A stretch of DNA of 64,000 nucleotides from Trebonia sp963771985 (GCA_963771985.1 CAVYVO010000004.1:744001-808000); one strand, 5' to 3'. Positions 1 through 9,457 are shown, counted from the stretch's first letter. Translations and numbers: made by a program. Notes: generated from the sequence alone by a model not told the origin.

Positions 1-633
1 TCACCGGGACCGTCGCCGCCGTCGCGGGAAGCGGCGCCCGCGCCGGCCGGGGCCGTGCCCTCGCCGTCCAGCATGTCCTGGACCCAGCGGCGGAACTCCG
101 CGTTCGATCCAGGCTCCCAGCTCGCTGATCTGGGCGTCCAGCTGCTCTCCGGTGAGGTTGGCGGCCATCGCGGCGTTCGCCTTCAGCTTCGTGCCGTCCC
201 CGGCGACCAGCTCCAGGGACACCAGCCCCTCCCGGGCGCAGGCCTTCACCGACTCCGGCAGCAGCGCCAGCACCGCGCCCGTGTTCCGGCGGACGAACTC
301 CGCGACCGTGGAATGATCGGGGTGCAGGCCCCCGCAGATGACCCGCGCGCCCACGTCGTCGAACGTGGCCATCTCGATCTCCCGCGACGATTTCCGGCCC
401 CGGCAGTAGCAGTACAGCAGCAGCGTCGCCATCATCTGCGGGTGATACGGCCGCCCGCCCTGCCCGTCGGGCCGGTACCGCGCACCGAACCGCGACAGGT
501 CCATCTCCCCGGCCAGGTCCAGCACCTTCCACGCCAGGTGGCCGTCCGGCAGCCACTCCCGCGGGTCCGCCGGCATCAGCATCATCTGGTCCGGCCCGCT
601 CCCGTCCCTGAACTTACGCCCCATGGAAAACAT
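1..633 (-). pseudogene. IS1182-family transposase, 5' part, frameshifted and cut by the window edge
   Basis: This is the N-terminal part of a DDE transposase of the IS1182 type. It shows the usual opening with a short acidic DPREWLP segment, the CRGRKSSREIE stretch and the HPDHSTVAEF block that precede the catalytic core. The reading frame stays convincing to about residue 172 (SELGAW). It then runs into an arginine-rich tail that stops at position 1. In the +1 frame the sequence resumes sensibly as AEFRRWVQDMLDGEG and stays open to the window edge, so one base has been lost or gained near position 105-115. Start could be the ATG at 633 or at 624; neither has a good ribosome site. The catalytic residues lie off the window, so activity cannot be judged, but the frameshift suggests a dead copy. 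Confidence 0.75.
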
Positions 634-685
634 TATCTTACATAAAACGCCATAAAGTGGCCGAAACGCATAGAGACAATGATTA

Positions 686-833
686 TCCCGGCATAATCGA
701 CTTACCGGAACCCGCTTGACGGGATCACGGGAAGAGTCGCCCGACAGCCTCTATAGAATGAATTATTCACATTGAAAAAACGTTTTCGGGATCATGGGCT
801 TAGCTGTGGACATAGGCGATTACGGACGGTGAT
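686..833 (+). repeat. Copy 1 of a three-copy low-GC intergenic repeat
   Basis: This AT-rich stretch shares blocks with 13023-13183 and with the reverse strand of 39321-39475. Shared pieces include CGGCATAATCGAC, TATAGAATGAATTATT and TTTTCGGGATCAT, then a TTAGCT and a GGACGGTGATAAT block. It is the most diverged of the three copies and appears to carry about 19 extra bases near 700-720. It lies 50-200 bp upstream of the IS1182-type transposase, so it could be an insertion-sequence end, but the other two copies have no such transposase beside them. No coding potential is visible. Confidence 0.6.
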
Positions 834-1067
834 AATCATGACGCAGACGGCCTGGCAACGCCTCAGAAGACCACGATCAAGCTCCGTGGTTAGCAGCAGA
901 CTCTTGAGTCACACGGAGCCAAACGCTACCTGCCCGTCGTTCGAGTCGTAGCCCATCTGGAAGCGCTGCCGGACAGCCGGGCGCCTATCCGGGCGGCGTG
1001 ATTCGGCGCGATCGACCCAGGCCGCTGGCGGGCCGCCGGGACAGCCGGGACAGCACCGAATAGCCAG
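834..1067. other. Noncoding spacer with a nested hairpin
   Basis: No open frame here looks like a gene. Positions 881-888 (GCTCCGTG) pair with 912-919 (CACGGAGC), and inside this loop 899-903 (GACTC) pairs with 906-910 (GAGTC). The nested stem has no following T-run, so it is not a typical terminator. It may be structural debris of mobile DNA. The rest of the stretch shows nothing recognisable. Confidence 0.3.
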
Positions 1068-1970
1068 TTAGGGCGCTGCGAAGTAGTCGCCGTTGTCGAA
1101 GTCGGCGAGGAGGCCGGGGTGGACCGGTTCCCAGCCGAGGATCCGCCGGGTCGCGAGGGTGGTCACCGGGTTGTCGAGGGTGATCACCGTCGCGAGGAAT
1201 CCGAAATGCGCGCCCAGCCGGTCGTCCGGGATGCTCTCGGCCGGTATGCCCAGGTGGTCGCCGATGCTCTGCGCGATCTCGCGTGTCGGGATGCCTTCGT
1301 CCCCGGCCGCGTGCCACCGGGTGCCCGCCGGCGCGTCCTCGAGAGCCAGGCGGAAGAGATGACCGACGTCGAGGGTGTGCCCGGCGGGCCACCGGTTCGC
1401 TCCGTCGCCGGGGTAGCCCGCAGTGCCCGTCTGCCTCGCGATCGCGATCAGGGTCCTCGCGAAGCCGTGCCGGTCCAGCGTGCTGTGGGTGATGGGCGGG
1501 ATGCGCACGACCGATGACCGCACGCCCCGCCCGGCGAGGCCGAGCACCGCGTTCTCGTTCTCGGTACGGCCGCCGGGAGCGCCCGCGTCCTCCTCCGTCC
1601 CCGGCCGCCGGAGGTTCGCGACCGCGAGCGTGCCCGACGCCGTGACGATCGGCTTCCCGGTGCCCGCGAGCGCGTCACCGAACGCGTGCACCGCGGCGAG
1701 GTCCGCGGCGACCGCGGCGGTGAAGTCTCCGGAGCGCATCTGCTCATGGTTGAACGCGAGATGGATGACGCCGTCGGAGCCCTTGGCCGCCGCGGCAAGC
1801 CCGTCGAGATCGGCAAGGTCACCCCGAAGCGCCGTCGCGCCGAGCGCGGACACGGCCGCCGCGGCGGCATCCGATCGGGCCAGGCCGGTGACCTCGTGCC
1901 CCGCGGCGATGAGGTCGGGGACGACGGCCGAGGCGATGTGGCCGGACGCACCGGTGACGAAGACGCGCAT
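1068..1970 (-). CDS. NAD(P)-dependent epimerase/SDR-type oxidoreductase
   Basis: This 300-residue extended short-chain dehydrogenase/reductase is of the NAD-dependent epimerase type. The N-terminus has the Rossmann nucleotide motif GASGHIAS (TGASGxI), followed by LRGDLAD, the expected cofactor-specificity and adenine-pocket segments. The substrate cannot be predicted. It is divergent from a TetR regulator, with 79 bp between the starts, and two palindromic operators sit in that gap, so the TetR protein very probably controls it. A paralogous SDR/TetR pair lies at 27596-29152. The start ATG at 1970 is preceded by AGGAG on the minus strand. Members of this group often act on small carbonyl compounds; that is family knowledge, not shown here. 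Confidence 0.85.
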   Translation of the reverse strand: MRVFVTGASGHIASAVVPDLIAAGHEVTGLARSDAAAAAVSALGATALRGDLADLDGLAAAAKGSDGVIHLAFNHEQMRSGDFTAAVAADLAAVHAFGDALAGTGKPIVTASGTLAVANLRRPGTEEDAGAPGGRTENENAVLGLAGRGVRSSVVRIPPITHSTLDRHGFARTLIAIARQTGTAGYPGDGANRWPAGHTLDVGHLFRLALEDAPAGTRWHAAGDEGIPTREIAQSIGDHLGIPAESIPDDRLGAHFGFLATVITLDNPVTTLATRRILGWEPVHPGLLADFDNGDYFAAP

Positions 1971-1984
1971 GGAGACTCCTAAAT

Positions 1985-2034
1985 GATAAGACTAAGTACC
2001 ATCACTCTAGCAAGTGATGCGACTTGGTGCCATC
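1985..2034. promoter_or_regulatory. Two 19-bp TetR-type operators spaced 31 bp
   Basis: The divergent gap holds two related palindromes. The better one is 2016-2034, GATG-C-GACT-T-GGTG-C-CATC, and it extends to AAGTGATG (2012-2019) and CATCACTT (2031-2038). The weaker is 1985-2003, GATA-A-GACT-A-AGTA-C-CATC. Their centres are 31 bp apart, three helical turns. The same outer GATG/CATC with 11 bp between, at the same 31-bp offset, occurs in the second TetR/SDR divergon (28175-28224). Binding by the adjacent TetR protein is inferred. Confidence 0.6.
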
Positions 2035-2049
2035 ACTTAGGATGTCCTC

Positions 2050-2643
2050 ATGGGCCGATGGGAACCGAACGCGCGGGAGCGCCTCGAGCGCGCCGCGCTC
2101 GCCCTGTTCACCGAGCGCGGCTACGACGCCACCACCGTCGCCGAGATCGCCGACCGCGCCGGACTGACCAAGAGCACGTTCTTCCGGCATTTCGCCGATA
2201 AGCGCGAGGTGCTGTTCGGCGGGCAGGACTTCCTGACGGAGCGCTTCGCCGACGCGATCCGGACCGCTCCGGCCGCGGCGACGACCGCCGACTGCCTCGC
2301 CGCGGCGCTGGAGTCCGCCGCCGCCGCGTTCACCCCGGAGCGCCACGACCTCGCCCCGCAGCGGCGAGCGGTGATCGCGGCCAACAGCGAACTGCAGGAA
2401 CGCGAGCTGCTCAAGCGGGCCCGCCTCGCCTCGGCCATGGCCGATGCCCTCCGGGCACGCGACGCCGACGACATAACCGCCCGCCTAGCCGCCGAGCTGG
2501 GCGTCCTCGCGTTCAGCACCGCCTACGCCCGCTGGGCAGCTCCCGGAAACCGGCAGCCGTTCACCGAGATCGCGCACGCGACGCTGCGCGACCTGCAGGC
2601 AAGCGCGGCAGCCCTCGGCGCGGACGGCCGCGCCAAGGCCTGA
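2050..2643 (+). CDS. TetR/AcrR-family transcriptional regulator
   Basis: This is a 197-residue TetR-family repressor. The N-terminal helix-turn-helix spans roughly residues 10-55 and shows the family pattern TTVAEIADRAGLTKSTFFRHF, followed by the conserved DKREVLF. The rest is the variable helical ligand-binding domain, so the inducer is unknown. It is divergent from an SDR gene, with two operators between them, which indicates autoregulation and control of the SDR. The first residues MGRWEPNAR are identical in the paralogous regulator at 27596-28159, so the two modules share an ancestor. The ATG at 2050 follows an AGGA sequence. Confidence 0.9.
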   Translation: MGRWEPNARERLERAALALFTERGYDATTVAEIADRAGLTKSTFFRHFADKREVLFGGQDFLTERFADAIRTAPAAATTADCLAAALESAAAAFTPERHDLAPQRRAVIAANSELQERELLKRARLASAMADALRARDADDITARLAAELGVLAFSTAYARWAAPGNRQPFTEIAHATLRDLQASAAALGADGRAKA

Positions 2644-2648
2644 TCCGG

Positions 2649-2819
2649 TCATGTGCCGCCGGCGACGATGTCCTCGAGGAAGTCCGCGTCCCGCAGCCAC
2701 CACCGCCGTCGTATCCGCACCACCAGCCCCCAGATCAGGAACGGCAGCGCCAGCGTGAGCACCGAACCGGCTATCAGGTTCGCCGTCGGCGCGCCGGAAA
2801 TGCCTGTGGATGCTGCGGG
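2649..2819 (-). pseudogene. C-terminal remnant of a membrane protein
   Basis: A 56-codon open frame on the minus strand encodes one hydrophobic helix (NLIAGSVLTLALPFLIWGLV) followed by a basic, tryptophan-rich tail (RIRRRWWLRD). It ends in a proper stop, but the frame is closed upstream at 2820-2822 and has no start codon. It looks like the last piece of a membrane protein. The family is not recognisable. The following 2820-3210 shows no convincing gene on either strand. Confidence 0.35.
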
Positions 2820-3210
2820 TCAACAGCGGTCTCGTCCAGGTTCTTACGCCACGCCCGAGACCCCCAGTGGATCGTCTCCATGCCCAGGCTCATCCGCGCT
2901 TACTGCCGCTGACCGGGCGGTTCATCACACATCTCCTCAGCTGTCTCGCGGGTCACGGCCGCTGATCCGGCAGCAATATTCAAGGCTTTAATTTTCCGAA
3001 CGGGCCGCACTGACTCAACCCGCCCCCTTCCTCCGCATGATTTTAGGGGCCTGGGCATCGCCCGCGCCTGTCCGGTTACGCCATAACCGTGGACCAGATA
3101 TCGCCCGGCGAGACAATGTGGAATATGTCTCGCAGGATGCCGATTCGCCAGCAAGGGAGCAGGCCGATGGCGCAGGCCTCAATGACCGCGGGCAATCCCC
3201 GATCGACGCC

Positions 3211-4748
3211 GTGAGCGTCACGAGACGTTTCCCCGTGGCGGTGGACACTGTCGTTGTCGGGGCCGGGACAGCGGGTGCGGTGGTTGCCGGCCGCCTCGCG
3301 GCGGGCAGCTCCGGGCGGACGCTGCTGCTGGAGGCCGGGCCGGACTACGGTCCGGCTGATAGCGGTCGCTGGCCGCACGACCTTCTCGACGCGGCGAGCG
3401 CTCCGATGTGGTCCCATGACTGGGGCTATACGGGCGAGTTCGGCGGCCAGGTGATCCACTTCAACCGTGCGCGCGTGGTCGGCGGCTGCTCCGCCCACAA
3501 CGCCGGCGCGGTCGTGTTCGGGAGCCGCTTCGATTACGACGGCTGGGCAGCCGCGGGCAACCCAGGCTGGTCGGCGCGGGAACTTCTGCCGCTGTTCGCC
3601 TCGGCGTGGAAGCAGCTGCGGGTGCGGTGCGTGGGCCTCGATGAGCTGACCCCGTTCCAGCGCGCATGCAGGGAGGCGATCGCGGCCAACGGGATCCCCG
3701 CGGTGGAGGACTTCAACGACCTCGGCCAGGACGCCGGCGTCGCCCCCTTCCCGGTCAACATCGACGGTGGTATGCGGGTCAACAGCGCGTTCGGGTACGT
3801 GGACCCCGTCCGTGACCGGCTCATCGTGGCCGGCGATGCCCCAGTCGAGCGGGTCCTTGTCCGCGGCGGCCGCGCTGTCGGCGTGGCCGTACGGGATGGC
3901 CGGCAGCTGGTCGAGATCGGCGCGTCGCGGATAGTGCTGTCTGCTGGCGCCTACGGGAGTCCCGCGATCCTGCTCCGGTCCGGTATCGGGCCTGCCGGCG
4001 AGCTGGCCGTCATCGGGGTGGAGCCCGTGCTGGACCTTCCCGGCGTCGGGCGCAACTTGCACGACCAGCCGTGCGCTGAGGTCTGGTACGAGGGAAGCGC
4101 CGACCTGGCCGGGCAGATGGAGCGCCATCAGGCGGAAACAGGCTGGCGGCCCGACGAGCAGGTGATCGCGAAATTCCCCTCGGCCGGCTGCCGGCAGGGG
4201 TTCGACCTGCACATCTACCCGGTCGGCGGCTACAGCAAGGACGCCTCGAATTGGTACTGGTTCCTGGGCGCCGGTGCCTGGCGCCGCTCTCCCGCGGGAG
4301 CGTGCGCCTGACAGGTCCCGGTCTCGGTGACCGGCTGGTGATCGATCACCGCTATCTCAGTGACCCCGGCGGGTACGACCGCGCGCGGCTCGCCGAGGGT
4401 ATCGGGCGCGTGCGCGAGGTGGCGGAGACGCCAGAGCTGCGACGGCTGCTGGGGCGGGAGACGCACCCGGGCCCGGAAGTCTCGGGGAGACAGGCGATCG
4501 AGCGCTTCCTCGATCACGCTGCCGTGCACTATTACCACCCGGCCGGGAGCTGCAAGATGGGGCCGGCCAGCGATCCGGATGCGGTCGTCGACGCCGAGGG
4601 CCGGGTGCATGGAATCGAAGGCCTGCACGTAGCCGACGCGTCGCTGATGCCGGCCGTCACTTCCGGCAATACCAATATGCCGACCACGGTCATCGGCGAG
4701 AAGATCGCTCGGTCGCTGCGGCGATCGGCAATCCTGGCTGACGGGTGA
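3211..4748 (+). pseudogene. GMC-family FAD-dependent oxidoreductase, frameshifted
   Basis: This is a glucose-methanol-choline oxidoreductase in two frames. The first (to 4311) carries the FAD dinucleotide motif VVVGAGTAGAVVAGRL near the N-terminus, RARVVGGCSAHN, and the mid-protein signature GAYGSPAILLRSGIGP. The second (from about 4270 to 4748) carries the GMC C-terminal domain with PLSRGSVRL, the catalytic-histidine segment YYHPAGSCKMGP and the closing NTNMPTTVIGEKIA. The join needs a one-base shift near 4265-4285, so the gene is broken unless this is a sequencing error. Together the parts make roughly 510 residues, the normal GMC length. GTG at 3211 is the suggested start; 3235 or 3241 are alternatives. 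Confidence 0.85.
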
Positions 4749-4795
4749 TCTAGGGTCGCCCCTGCATGCGGTGGCGGGCAGCTCGGGTTGCCGGG

Positions 4796-5647
4796 TCATC
4801 GCCGGGTTCCCGCCGTTGCGTCGTGCCCGGGCAGCGGCTGCGCCGGGGCACCGGCGGCGCCGCACCCGAACCGCTGTTCGTAGACGTCGGCCATCGCGCG
4901 CAGGAGCGCCGGGCAGTCGCCGGCATGGGCGGAGCCGTGCATGATGGCGAGCTGGCGCAGCCCTAGGCCGGCGAGCCGGCGGTAGGTCGCGGGCACGGCG
5001 GGCCCGAGCGAGGTCTGGTGGAACGTCTCCTCCGCGGCGATCGCGGCGTCCAGTATGTCGCCGCTGGTGACCGGCGGGCCGTCGCCGAGCTGGGTAAGCA
5101 GGTCACCGCAGAACAGCGTGCCGGTCTCCTGCTCCAAGAACATGTGCGATTCCCAGTTGTGCGGCACATGCGGGGTGGCGATCTCGATGACCCGGCGGGC
5201 GAGCGAGGCGCCGCCGAGCTGGAGGACCTCGCCGTCGGCCATCGGGCGCGGCGGCCGCAGGCACTGGTCATCCAGGGACACCAGGCAGCCGAGCGCACCG
5301 TGCGCGACCTGGGCGTGCGGGGCGGCGGCCAGGAACTCGTTCACCGCGCCGCACTCGTCTGCTTCCAGGTGAGCGAACGCGATCCAGCGCAGCCGCGGCA
5401 GCGGCATCACCGTCTCGACCGCCTCGCGGACGGCGGGGAACAGGGCCCGCATCCCGGTGTGGTAGAGCAGCGGCTCGTCGGCGTCGATAAGGAACTGGTT
5501 GAAGGTGAACCCGCCCGGCGCTATGTCCGGGATTTGTTCCGCGAGGTCAGGGTGCCGGGGTAGTCCGGGCCCAGCACCCGTTCGGAGTCCCCTAGCGAGC
5601 GTGCGCCCGCGGCCGTCCCCGCGCGTCCATGAAGCACGCGCGACCAC
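4796..5647 (-). CDS. MBL-fold hydrolase of the oxygen-binding diiron (ODP) type
   Basis: This is a metallo-beta-lactamase-fold protein resembling the diiron domain of flavodiiron/ODP proteins. Metal ligands are visible in order: HLEADE (HxExD), a histidine in PHNWESHM, the aspartate in FCGDLL and the histidine in IMHGSAH. There is no flavodoxin domain after it, so it is a stand-alone domain. In this family such proteins reduce oxygen or nitric oxide or sense oxygen; which applies is unknown. The annotated start is a GTG at 5647, but the first 35 residues are arginine-rich and atypical, and homology begins around PDIAPGGFTFNQF. A start further in, or a damaged 5' end, is possible. It follows the secreted repeat protein gene by 9 bp on the same strand. 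Confidence 0.7.
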   Translation of the reverse strand: MVARASWTRGDGRGRTLARGLRTGAGPGLPRHPDLAEQIPDIAPGGFTFNQFLIDADEPLLYHTGMRALFPAVREAVETVMPLPRLRWIAFAHLEADECGAVNEFLAAAPHAQVAHGALGCLVSLDDQCLRPPRPMADGEVLQLGGASLARRVIEIATPHVPHNWESHMFLEQETGTLFCGDLLTQLGDGPPVTSGDILDAAIAAEETFHQTSLGPAVPATYRRLAGLGLRQLAIMHGSAHAGDCPALLRAMADVYEQRFGCGAAGAPAQPLPGHDATAGTRR

Positions 5648-5656
5648 CCAGTAGGC

Positions 5657-7084
5657 TCACTTAGCGATGACGGCACCGGGGCCGCCGGGGATGATGGCGC
5701 CGAAGCTGCCTCCGGCCAGGCAGGCGCCCGCGCGCACACAGGAAACCGTGTTGAGTTCGTGCATGCTCGGTATGACCTTCGCCTTGCGCCAGGTGCCGCG
5801 CACCTGGTCGGCCACGAAGGCCTGGCCCCGGTCGGTGAGCCCGCCCGCGCTGCAGTTGCCCGGCGTGCCGCACGATACCGACGTCAGCTGATCATCCGCG
5901 CCGTCGGTCATCCCGGGCAACCGTGCCGCCTTCCCCCAGGTTCCCCGCGTCTCGCTGACCACGAAGACGCCGGTCGAGCCATCATGCGGCGTGGCGACGC
6001 CGGCGTAAGTACCGCCCGCCGAGCAGTTGCCGGGTGAGACGCACCAGACCGATGTCATCGACTGCCCGGCGGCGGCGGGGTGCACGTTGAGGCTGGCGTA
6101 GCCGGGCACCAGTTCCGAGTGCCAGGCGCCCTTGACCTCATCGGCGACGAAGGGCCGCTCGTCGCCGGTAACGTTGTCCTGGACGATCCCGGCGGCGGCG
6201 CAGTACCCGACGGCGGGGCAGGACAGCGCGCTCGCCTGGCCGGAACCGGACGCGACGCCGGGGATGGCGTGCGCGGGCCGCCAGTGTCCGTTGCTCTCGA
6301 CCGCGACGAATACCTGCTCGCTGCCGCCGGGCAAGCTGGACACGACCACGACGCAATCGCCCGCCTTCGGACAGGAGATGGCCGTTGCGTCCTGGGCGGC
6401 AGGCACCGGGATGACGCTGCCCCACACGCCGTGCGTCTCGGTGGCGACGAACGCCAGCGTGACGTCGCTCGAGCCATCGCCGGGGTCCGTTTCGTCGGTG
6501 TAGAACCCGCCCGCCGCGCAGTAGCCGGGCGCGGCGCAGGAAACTGCGCTGACCTCGGCATAGTCTCCGGTGTTCAGCGCGACGCTGCCCGGCAGGATCC
6601 TGGCGCTGGTCCAGCGGCCGTCGACCTCGGCGGCCACGACCGCTTGAATCCGCCCGCTCCCGTCAGGGTTCACGCCCGGGCTCGCGTACCCGCCGGCGAC
6701 GCAGTTGCCCGGGGAGGGACACGACACGGAGTTGATCGCCGCGTTCCCGCCCGCGTTCAGTGCGGCGCTGCCGGGCAGCTCCACCGCTGTGGCCCACCGT
6801 CGGCTGGCCTCGCTTACGACGAACGCCTGCGAGGCGCCCTTGGCGTCGTTATACCATCCGCCTGCCGCGCAGTCCCCCGGCGCGGCGCAGGAGACGGACA
6901 TGACGTCGGCGCCGCCGGGCGCGAGCTTGTCCAGGCCCGGCAGGTGCTGGGGGGCACCCCAGGCCCGCGCCGCTGCCACGGGCGTGCCGGCGGCCAGCGC
7001 GGCGGCGCTCGCCGGCAAAACGCCGGTCAGCGCGACGGCGGCCGCCGCGACCAGCCACCCGGCCCAGACGTGATTGCCGCGCAT
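5657..7084 (-). CDS. Secreted protein with tandem SVSC-PG-C-AGG repeats
   Basis: This 475-residue exported protein starts at the ATG at 7084, giving a signal peptide (residues about 8-30, hydrophobic VAAAAVALTGVLPASAAA). The mature part is built of seven to eight copies of a roughly 50-residue repeat whose core is SVSCxxPGxCxAGG, followed by AFVxxExxGxW and LPG. The paired cysteines in each core suggest a disulfide per repeat. This repeat is common in secreted actinobacterial proteins of unknown role and probably forms a beta-propeller-like fold (inference). No catalytic motif is seen. An upstream in-frame extension to 7234 lacks a signal peptide at its start and is rejected. Confidence 0.75.
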   Translation of the reverse strand: MRGNHVWAGWLVAAAAVALTGVLPASAAALAAGTPVAAARAWGAPQHLPGLDKLAPGGADVMSVSCAAPGDCAAGGWYNDAKGASQAFVVSEASRRWATAVELPGSAALNAGGNAAINSVSCPSPGNCVAGGYASPGVNPDGSGRIQAVVAAEVDGRWTSARILPGSVALNTGDYAEVSAVSCAAPGYCAAGGFYTDETDPGDGSSDVTLAFVATETHGVWGSVIPVPAAQDATAISCPKAGDCVVVVSSLPGGSEQVFVAVESNGHWRPAHAIPGVASGSGQASALSCPAVGYCAAAGIVQDNVTGDERPFVADEVKGAWHSELVPGYASLNVHPAAAGQSMTSVWCVSPGNCSAGGTYAGVATPHDGSTGVFVVSETRGTWGKAARLPGMTDGADDQLTSVSCGTPGNCSAGGLTDRGQAFVADQVRGTWRKAKVIPSMHELNTVSCVRAGACLAGGSFGAIIPGGPGAVIAK

Positions 7085-7279
7085 GGCGACCTCCAGCAGA
7101 CAGGCGGGGTGATGCCGAGACAAGCGTAAGCCGGGCCGGGCAACAGGAGAAGCTGCCAGGCAAAGCAAGAGCCGCCCGGGCCGGACCAGACGGAGCGGGC
7201 GGCTCAAGCCGCCCTGGTTAAGTCCCATTGGCACCGACCCGAACGACGTCCGCGCATGCCGCTGAAAAGAGGGCCCGCG

Positions 7280-7635
7280 TCACTTCCGGGAGCTAGTTGC
7301 GTAGCCCTGCTGGTCGGCGATTGCTGGCGCCATCTCGAAGTCGACGTTCTCCACGGTGAATATCTTATTCCCCCAGTAGCGGCCCAGAAAGAATTCAGTC
7401 TTGACAACATCCGACATGTCGTCGGGGAAACCATGCCGAGCCCGCCTGGGACCTACGATGAAAACAAATATATCGAACCAATCTGGACCTCGGCGAGAAG
7501 GGGCTGTTCGAGCCTTAGCTGGAAAACACTCCCAACGGAGAAGTTGACTGCGCCACCGCCTGCTATCCGCTCACTGATTGCCTTAACACTCGCCCTAAGC
7601 GGTCCGCGCAAGAATAGCAAAAGGTACCCACGCAC
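7280..7635 (-). pseudogene. Low-GC gene remnant in two frames, possibly pYEATS-like
   Basis: Two adjoining frames on the minus strand read as one broken protein. Upstream (7635 to about 7490): VKAISERIAGGGAVNF then VFQLRLEQPLLAEV. Downstream (about 7487 to 7280): DWFDIFVFIVGPRR then KTEFFLGRYWGNKIFTVEN, ending in a normal stop. A one-base shift near 7488 joins them. The downstream part recalls the prokaryotic YEATS-like domain found in some signalling and immunity proteins, but this rests on memory of the pattern and is tentative. Base composition is clearly lower in GC than the neighbours. The 5' end is lost towards the IS701 element that begins at 7717. Confidence 0.4.
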
Positions 7636-7716
7636 TCACGCTGCCAACTATCGCAGAGGGGGCGTCACAGCACCAGCGTCCGAGACGTGGGGATAGCCAC
7701 CTGTGATGCGCCCAGT

Positions 7717-9457
7717 CATGTATTACATTTGCCTCTTCACGGTGAGTAGCTGTCTTGTCGTCCTGCGGTGACAAATGCTGCCGTGGCTGCGGTGACGGTG
7801 AGTAACTCCTGGAGGAATCCGGAACTGGCGTGAAGGCGGGGCGGCCGCGAGGCATTCTCGCATTTTGTGGAAAAACAAGAAGACGACCCCGCGGCCGTAC
7901 CGGCCAGCATAGGGGATCCGGTCGCGGCGGTCGAGCGAGCGAACGCACTGGTCACGGCGTTGCTAGCCGGGCTGCTGAAGCGGAAGCGGAGTATCGCGGC
8001 GGCGCTGATGTACATCCTGGCGCTGGGCCGGGACGTGCGGGCGAACTGCTGGGACCTGTCGGAGAAGGCCGGGCTGGAGCCGGGCGATGGCCGGTTCCAC
8101 CGGCTGCTGGGACGTTACCGCTGGTCATGGGAACGCGGCCGGGAGATGCTGCCTCTCCTGGCGCAGGAGGCCCTCAGCACGGACCCGGACACGGGCGATG
8201 AGATCGGCCCGGGCCTGGCGGTCGACGAGACCACGGACCTGAAGCGGGGCACGGGCACTGCCTGCGTGTCCCCGCAGCATTCCGGGGTGACCGGGAAGAC
8301 GGAAAACTGCGTGACCTGGGTGTTCTCCGCGCTGGTGACCGCGGCCGGGCAGTGCTGGGCGTGGTTTGATTTGTACATGCCCGAGTGCTGGGCTGCGGAC
8401 CCGGCACGCCGGAAGAAGGCGGGAATCCCGCGGGGGCTGCGGTTCGCGACCAAGCCGGAACTCGCGATCGCGCAGCTCAGAGCGGTGATCGAGCGCGGGG
8501 TCCGGATCTGCTGGGTCGCCGCCGATGAAGTGTACGGCCGGGCCGGGGACTTCCGGGCCGCGTGCCGGGCCCTGTCCCTGTCCTACGTCGTGATCATCCC
8601 CTGCGACTATAAGGTGACCCTCGCGAAGGGCACCGCGAAGGTCCGCGCGAAGGATGCGGCGCGGAACGCCGTGTTCGAACAGCGGTCCGCGGGAAACGGG
8701 ACGAAAGGCCCGCGCTGGGGTCTGTGGGCCCTGCTCGCCACTGAAGACCCGGATGAGTTCCTGCTGGTCAGGAAACTGGACCGGGAGAAGAACCCGTACA
8801 CGTACTATCTGTGCCACGCTGCCCCCGGCCGCCCAGCGACCCTGGGATATTTCGTGGCCATCACCGGAAGGCGCTGGCCGGTCGAAACCAGTTTCAAAAG
8901 CGGGAAGGACGGCTTCGGATGGGACCAGTCCCAGGTCACCACCTGGACCGCGCAGAACCGCCACACCCTCCTGACCGCACTGGCCATGATCCGCATCATC
9001 TTCCTCCGCAGCTTCCTGACCAGGGGGATCACGGACCCGGAACCGCTGCCCTCCCCGGCCGGTGACACTGAGGACGCCGTCGGCGCCAGCCTTGACCTGC
9101 GCATTCATCCCGGCGCCGATACCGTGCCCGCCGTCGCGGGACTGCCGTGCCCGGCCGGCATCCCGCCCGTCCGCCTGTCCGACACCGAGGCCGCCCGGAT
9201 CGACACCCTGACCAGGGCCTACACCGGAGGGCTCCTCAGCCGCGGCCGGCTCGCGTTCCATTTCCGCTGGTCACACTGGCGCCGCCGCCACCAGGCCCGC
9301 GCACGCTGGTCCCACTACAGCGCCCGCCTCGCTCCCGTCACTGGGTAAACCACGCCGGCTGAAAGGAGGTGACGGCATGTAACCGGACACCGTGAACCAA
9401 GTGCCACGCTGAGCTGCAGCGCGCTCACAGAGCGAGAAACAGCAAATGTAATACATG
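7717..9457 (+). mobile_element. IS701-family insertion sequence, apparently intact
   Basis: The element is bounded by perfect 16-bp inverted repeats: CATGTATTACATTTGC at 7717-7732 and its reverse complement at 9442-9457. CATG at both outer edges may be a 4-bp target duplication rather than part of the element; as it is itself palindromic this cannot be decided. Inside is a single uninterrupted transposase gene (7867-9348). It lies between the low-GC remnant and the NB-ARC regulator. Confidence 0.85.
7867..9348 (+). CDS. IS701-family DDE transposase
   Basis: This is a full-length 493-residue transposase of the IS701 family (IS4-like RNase H fold). The catalytic triad is visible: first aspartate in LAVDETTDLKRG, second in WVAADEVYGRAGDF, and glutamate in RWPVETSFKSGKDGFGWDQ, the characteristic IS701 signature. 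It starts at GTG 7867 and nearly fills the element between the 16-bp inverted repeats. No stop or frameshift is seen, so it could be active. The second IS701-family element in the window (13201-14712) is only distantly related and is frameshifted. Confidence 0.92.
   Translation: MEKQEDDPAAVPASIGDPVAAVERANALVTALLAGLLKRKRSIAAALMYILALGRDVRANCWDLSEKAGLEPGDGRFHRLLGRYRWSWERGREMLPLLAQEALSTDPDTGDEIGPGLAVDETTDLKRGTGTACVSPQHSGVTGKTENCVTWVFSALVTAAGQCWAWFDLYMPECWAADPARRKKAGIPRGLRFATKPELAIAQLRAVIERGVRICWVAADEVYGRAGDFRAACRALSLSYVVIIPCDYKVTLAKGTAKVRAKDAARNAVFEQRSAGNGTKGPRWGLWALLATEDPDEFLLVRKLDREKNPYTYYLCHAAPGRPATLGYFVAITGRRWPVETSFKSGKDGFGWDQSQVTTWTAQNRHTLLTALAMIRIIFLRSFLTRGITDPEPLPSPAGDTEDAVGASLDLRIHPGADTVPAVAGLPCPAGIPPVRLSDTEAARIDTLTRAYTGGLLSRGRLAFHFRWSHWRRRHQARARWSHYSARLAPVTG

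Noticed and set aside
7256..7696. 146-codon plus-strand frame
   Set aside because: Antisense to the low-GC remnant, whose minus-strand translation is far more protein-like.
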